From the NCBI RefSeq assembly GCF_029227915.1, contig NC_079882.1, positions 12,400,001 through 12,464,000 on the forward strand: a stretch of 64,000 nucleotides of DNA, written 5' to 3'. Both the position numbers and the translations under genes were made by a program. Shown piece after piece: positions 58,798-64,000 of this stretch (position 1 is the stretch's first letter; each line of letters starts with the position of its first letter). This stretch comes from Hydractinia symbiolongicarpus. Lineage: Eukaryota; Cnidaria; Hydrozoa; Anthoathecata; Hydractiniidae. The notes below the pieces were generated by a model. The model did no database searches. It was given only the letters and a program-made list of their open reading frames with translations, and was not told the DNA's origin.

Positions 58798-60240
58798 TCA
58801 TTGTGACGCATGTTGTTTATAATCCCCAGACCTCTTACGCAAATCGACAGGCAAAATAATGCAGGCGATAAGTCGGGGTATATTAATGACCCTCTTCCAA
58901 TCCGATCTAGACTGTGTTAGATCTAAACTCAACTTCCTCTGTATCAAGTCTGTCCTTATAACCTCCTGCCAAGTCTTTCTCGGTCTGCCTCGGGGCTTTG
59001 CCCCAGGAACTATCAAGTCTCTACACTTTCTTACCCAATTTTCCCCCTCCATTCTTTCTAAGTGCCCCAGCCAATTCAATCTTCTTATCTGGATAACTTC
59101 TTTAATTCTACGGATACTTAGTCTGCTTCTCAGCTTATCTGAACTCTTTCTGTCTCTTAGACTGGTGTTACACATCCACCTAACCATTCTCATACCATTC
59201 CTTTCTAAACGGTCAAGATCTTCCTGCTTCACTGCCCATGTCTCACTACCGTACAACATAACACTTCTTACACAGGCCTCATACAACCTACGTTTTAACT
59301 CAATTAACAAGACTCTGCTAGTCAACAAAGGAAGTAACTCTCTGAACTTTTTCCAAGCAAAACCTATTCTGCAAGTAACACTTCTTCCAACACCCCCTTC
59401 ACTGCCCAACATATCACCTTAACAGAAGTTCTCAACTATCTCTAACGAACCACTGTTGTACATCATTGAAGCTGGAAATACTTCATTCTTATAATCTCAC
59501 CTTTGCAGCGCTTACATACAAACGAATGTCAGCTCTTAACCTTCCACCAATACTACTGCACTTCTGATGTACCCAATGCTTGCAAGTCTGACAAAAAATT
59601 GAGTTACTACCAACCCCTTTCCTGCAAACTCCACAAGGCCACTTTCCAACTACAAGGTCCCACTTGGTTGCAATGCTACTAATCATGACTTTAGACTTTG
59701 CTGTGTTCACCCTTAGCCCTTTCTCTTCTAGTCCTTTCTTCCACTTCTCAAACTTTTCAACTAATTTTTCCACCGACTCTGCTATGAGAACCAAATCATC
59801 TGCATACAATAACTCCAATGGACAACCTGTTCTGAACTCCATCAACAGCGCTTCTAAGACTAGAACAAACAACAAAGGACTAAGTACAGACCCCTGATGT
59901 ACAACAACATTTACACTAAATTGATCACTAAGTGAATCGTTAATCCTGACACGACTTCTAGCATTGTTGTACATAGACTGTACCATCATAACTAGCCACT
60001 CATCCACACCTAATTTTTACGTGGCATTCTATTAAAAGCTTTCTCTAAATCTACAAAGGCAAAATAGAGATTCTTTCTCTTTCCTAAATACGTTTCCTGA
60101 AGCTTTAAAGAAGCTGTCTGAGTAAAAATATCGCATCTGTAGTGCCACGCCCTGGAACAAAACCAAATTGAATCTTATCTATATCAATTCTTTCTCTAAG
60201 TAACTAATCAATCACTCTTTCAATAAATTTCATTACTTGA
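58798..60240 (-). mobile_element. Decayed LINE (non-LTR retrotransposon) reverse transcriptase
   Basis: Read leftward, the order is FGFVPGRGTTDAIF, then a frameshift, FAFVDLEKAFNRMPR, a stop, QGSVLSPLLFVLVLEALL, LLYADDLVLIAESVEKL and GLRVNTAKSKVM. This is reverse transcriptase in the order typical of LINEs, with the catalytic YADD intact. A zinc-finger-like CGVCRKGVGSNSIFCQTCKH followed by WVHQKCS comes next (59489-60007). After further breaks, the C-terminal part has LKRRLYEACVRSVMLYGSET, LGHLERM and GRPRKTW (58798-59412). No endonuclease domain is seen within the window part. Several stops and frameshifts make it inactive. Confidence 0.85.
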
Positions 60241-60925
60241 TCGACCAACCTCTTTCTAATGCATCACCAGTCCATTCCAATCTGTATTTTCGGTTAGAGG
60301 TATTTTCTGATCTTGAAATTAGAATATAGCTTGCATGTAGTTTAGATTTAGATCAGTGAAAAGATGCTAGTAGCCACAGTACAAAATTTTTTAACCCATA
60401 ATTTGACTTTCTTCGACTGCTGAATTTTGCCTTTCGATTTTTCTGCGCATGCGCAAGAATCCCATAAAAACAAAAAACATTGAAAATCTTCTATACTGGA
60501 TGAAAATCGCAATTTTATTTACAAAAATTGCCTTAGATAGCGCCTCAGAAAGAAACCAAAATAGTAAAAAATGGAATGTTTTTCTAGCAAACAGGAGGCA
60601 TTTAACTGTCCAATTGAGATATACAGATCTGACTGGACAAAGAGAGGTTTGTAGTGTATACCTTCTGTATTATGTGCAGGTTTAAATTAAGTGATTTCAC
60701 TTTTCTCTAAAACTTTCCCAGTTCACTGGCAACACTGCATGGCTTTGACCTGATATCTTCCGTATTACCAATATTATGGGTCCAAAACTTGAAGACTTAT
60801 GTTGCATCTGCTTTTTGAGCAACAGAAGAAATTATATAGGGTGATGTTTGTGGCATGGCAACCACTTATATCTGACACAAGTTGGCAAGTATTATAGCCA
60901 TTTTAGTTCAAAAATATGCTTTAAA
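60241..60925. other. Intergenic stretch, no feature
   Basis: Between the LINE remnant and the tandem duplication. Short open frames without family resemblance; nothing I can support. Confidence 0.4.
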
Positions 60926-61540
60926 AATATTTCCAGTGGATCTGGCATTGGGATAAACACAGAATTAAGACATAAATCACACAACTTGTTGGACGTTTCA
61001 GATTGTCGAAAATCATGTAATAAGGACAGTATAGTATACGTAGATACCTAAGAGATTTAATTACTTTAGAACTGACCTTTCAAAAGCAATGGATGGGGTA
61101 TATTCTAAAATCTAGTGAGACTAACAACATTAAGACTAACAAAAATAGGCTGGGCCTGCTAGGAAAGGGACACCAAGATAATTTGACTGAAACAAAGTAG
61201 ACTGATCTTTTACGTGCGAAATAAGAGGAAAGTGAGCTGTGATTGAGAATAAAAAAGGAGTTATTTGTTAATTGACAATTGCCTCTAAAATAGAGTTGCT
61301 TCAAGCAATACGAGGTTTTTGGACCTCACTCCTTTGTCCTCTCCTCTTCTTAAAGTTTGTGCACTTCTCCTCACGCACAAATCGAGGCAAACGACAACCA
61401 TTATGGCAAGTAAGTAAGCAAGTAAACTCGATCCAGGACTTCTTAAAAACCCTGATGCGAGAGAAAATATTGTATAGTAATTTCGTCCCCCGGTTAGTAC
61501 GTATCGTCGAGATTTTTGATAAATCCTGTACCTTGTATGG
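60926..61540. repeat. 615-bp tandem duplication, copy 1
   Basis: Begins AATATTTCCAGTGGATCTGG and is followed directly by an identical copy. I see no mismatch between the copies. The frames inside are not recognisable as genes. Confidence 0.9.
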
Positions 61541-62155
61541 AATATTTCCAGTGGATCTGGCATTGGGATAAACACAGAATTAAGACATAAATCACACAAC
61601 TTGTTGGACGTTTCAGATTGTCGAAAATCATGTAATAAGGACAGTATAGTATACGTAGATACCTAAGAGATTTAATTACTTTAGAACTGACCTTTCAAAA
61701 GCAATGGATGGGGTATATTCTAAAATCTAGTGAGACTAACAACATTAAGACTAACAAAAATAGGCTGGGCCTGCTAGGAAAGGGACACCAAGATAATTTG
61801 ACTGAAACAAAGTAGACTGATCTTTTACGTGCGAAATAAGAGGAAAGTGAGCTGTGATTGAGAATAAAAAAGGAGTTATTTGTTAATTGACAATTGCCTC
61901 TAAAATAGAGTTGCTTCAAGCAATACGAGGTTTTTGGACCTCACTCCTTTGTCCTCTCCTCTTCTTAAAGTTTGTGCACTTCTCCTCACGCACAAATCGA
62001 GGCAAACGACAACCATTATGGCAAGTAAGTAAGCAAGTAAACTCGATCCAGGACTTCTTAAAAACCCTGATGCGAGAGAAAATATTGTATAGTAATTTCG
62101 TCCCCCGGTTAGTACGTATCGTCGAGATTTTTGATAAATCCTGTACCTTGTATGG
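61541..62155. repeat. 615-bp tandem duplication, copy 2
   Basis: Exact repeat of 60926-61540. The word AATATTTCCAG occurs at the start and at the junction; the sequence leaves the repeat at ATGGAATAAACAG, so short homology at the break is likely. Confidence 0.9.
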
Positions 62156-64000
62156 AATAAACAGTAAAACCTCCATACTTTATAGCTAACATCTCTCTAC
62201 AGCAGTGGACGTCATTTCAAGGTTCCAATTTATATTATTCTCTAGAAATAAACTCTCTAAAAGAAAAACGCCCACACCACACGACAATGCGTCCAAAACA
62301 ATTTTTTTATCAAAAGTTTGTCTGTACGACAATGTTTAGCAACAAAATTGTCTTTACTAAGACAAAGCATAATCTCGAAGTATTTGTCAACCTTGTTCCC
62401 GGCGACTTTTGTTTTTTTATATCGGTACGGCGAGATGAACATGAACATGAGATGAACTGCTAATATCAAAAAGGATACAAGATGCGCTGTGGAAGAGGTT
62501 GAGTATTTGCATATTTAAAAAATATATATGGCTTGCTCTTTTTTTGTCTCCCAAAACCAGTCTCCTGAGACAGATACAATTTTTTATAAGTACCACCTAA
62601 ACCTAACATCCTAATCTGTCCCCAAGGCCCAAGAGTTCGAAGATGAGGTTGCCAAACACCTCAGAACAGCTTTTTGAAGCAATGTAACCTAATTTTGGAA
62701 AAAAACCTATTTAGCGGTCCTCTTTTAGGTCCCGGTGTTCGCTTACTGTAGGGTTATAAGTGGCCATTTCACATCGTTTTTGACAATAGTACATTTGTTG
62801 GCTGAATGTTGTTAATTCACAATTTTCTTTGCAAACCAAGGTCAAGTCAAACCCCTTCTTTCTTGCATTGTACCTTATATTTGTAATCCAATTGAGAACA
62901 AGCACATTATTCAAGCACAAAATTTCTGTGCTTGTGCTCCTTCTCATTTTGTTCTTCAAGATTAATTTAAAAAAATTCCTTGACTTTCTTTTATATAATG
63001 CTTCCTTAATGAATTGTGAGATAAAATACAGTTTTCAGGAGCAATGTTGTGCCATTTAGTATCATTTATCTTTCTTTGTAAGTCGTGGTAATCATTATGG
63101 AGTGGATTTTCAGCGTTCACTTTCACGTTTTTTGCCTCTACTATTTAAGCTGTGTTGCCGCCCTCCCTTACCAAAAAATAAATAGAATTGCTACAAACAG
63201 AGACCCAACTGAATTTGAACATATGTCTTCAGTTAATTATAATTAGAGTTATAATCTGTGCTCAATCGAATTTGCTCATGCATGCAAAGAAAGTGAGTCA
63301 ATATGGCGGATGTAAAACCAACAAAGCGAATTTAGCGGCTCTAAATCTATAAAAAAAAAATTTCCAGAAAAAATGGAATGTAAAGGCGAAATGGCATGTA
63401 TTATGTGTGGTTTAAATCACAGCTAAGTCTGCAATTATGTTACTAAATATAGTTCTTAAATGCTTCTTTTTAGGTAAGAATAAATTTTATGCTTTTGATT
63501 TTCTCTTTTTGCTCAATTATATTAATGTTTATTCCTTGAGAAGAACACGTGTTGTTTGTTGCGATCGATGAAAAAGTTTTCTTCGAAATAAAAACTTTAG
63601 AATCAGTTAAAAAATAAAACAGACGTGCCTCAGAGAATGACGCAGAGGGAGAAAGCAAGGAAGATATTAGGAAAAATCCAGCTCGCCAAATATCTTTCCT
63701 GCATGTAAGAACATTTTAAAGCTAAAATGTAAAACACAACATATTCAACCTCGTCAAAGTTATCTATTCCTAGATTCCAAAAGACTGATGAAAAATAGCA
63801 ATAAAGATATTATTTTTACGACAATGAAATACACTGTTTTCGATTTACAGATTTGAATGATGCATTTTGGTAAAAACTATGATTCATAATGGTGGTCACG
63901 TTGTCATGCATTGACGTAAATAAACACACTACAAACATTAAGCTGTTTTCACATTACATTTTAAGCGACTAATAATGATCGATTTACCGCTCGGCTGTTT
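62156..64000. other. Distal 1.8 kb without a supported gene
   Basis: AT-rich DNA. The open frames are short and lack recognisable motifs on either strand. Splice-like signals exist but I could not join any frames in phase to a known family. Confidence 0.4.

Noticed and set aside
58859-59422. 187-codon open frame on the + strand opposite the LINE
   Set aside because: The opposite strand encodes clear LINE C-terminal motifs, so this is an antisense shadow.
61080-61919. Repeated open frames within the 615-bp duplication as a gene pair
   Set aside because: The frames are short, occur on both strands and match no family I recognise; the repetition is explained by the DNA duplication.
63304-63336. 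ATGGCGGATG... as the first exon of a gene at the window end
   Set aside because: The frame stops after ten codons with no donor site in phase, and nothing downstream can be joined to it.

Overview
The window looks like nuclear DNA from a cnidarian, most likely a hydrozoan. The DNA is AT-rich, with short GT-AG introns, animal-specific genes (a TASOR-like protein, Src kinases with SH3-SH2-kinase order, tartrate-resistant acid phosphatase) and animal-type mobile elements. The species cannot be fixed from the sequence alone. Exon models below were assembled by hand from splice sites, reading phase and family resemblance. For all seven genes wholly inside the window the exon lengths add up to a multiple of three with no internal stop; the 5'-truncated first gene also stays in frame.

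Layout. 1-7557 (+): the last 29 exons of acetyl-CoA carboxylase, covering the carboxyltransferase part. 9792-24330 (+): a 20-exon gene for a 1475-residue TASOR-like protein (pseudo-PARP plus SPOC-like region) with an unusual Arg/Ser domain. Its introns hold a tRNA-derived SINE, a 3.2 kb DDE transposon with a 24-copy 30-bp minisatellite, and a hairpin-ended repeat containing a 5-copy array of about 128 bp. 25762-28660 (+): a protein with two cyclic-nucleotide-binding domains. 29593-36017 (-): purple acid phosphatase (ACP5). 36433-37284 (-): an intronless CAAX protease gene (RCE1), only 415 bp upstream of ACP5. 40307-52549 (+): a Src-family kinase locus. It has one complete gene, a set of four exons encoding only a second kinase C-lobe, and a second complete gene. 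The C-lobe exons of the two complete genes share 308 bp without a mismatch. 55372-57489 (-): a small mitochondrial-type HAD-fold protein that has lost key catalytic aspartates. 58798-60240 (-): a decayed LINE reverse transcriptase. 60926-62155: an exact 615-bp tandem duplication. The last 1.8 kb holds nothing I can support.

The genes do not form one pathway; this is ordinary animal gene order. The points most worth following up are the Src locus (one SH3-SH2-N-lobe front end with two phase-compatible C-lobes, plus a gene-conversion tract), the RS-domain TASOR-like protein, the transposon that carries a HIRAN-like second gene with an expanded acidic tail, the apparently dead HAD phosphatase, and 3' splice sites placed just upstream of several start codons, which would fit spliced-leader trans-splicing.
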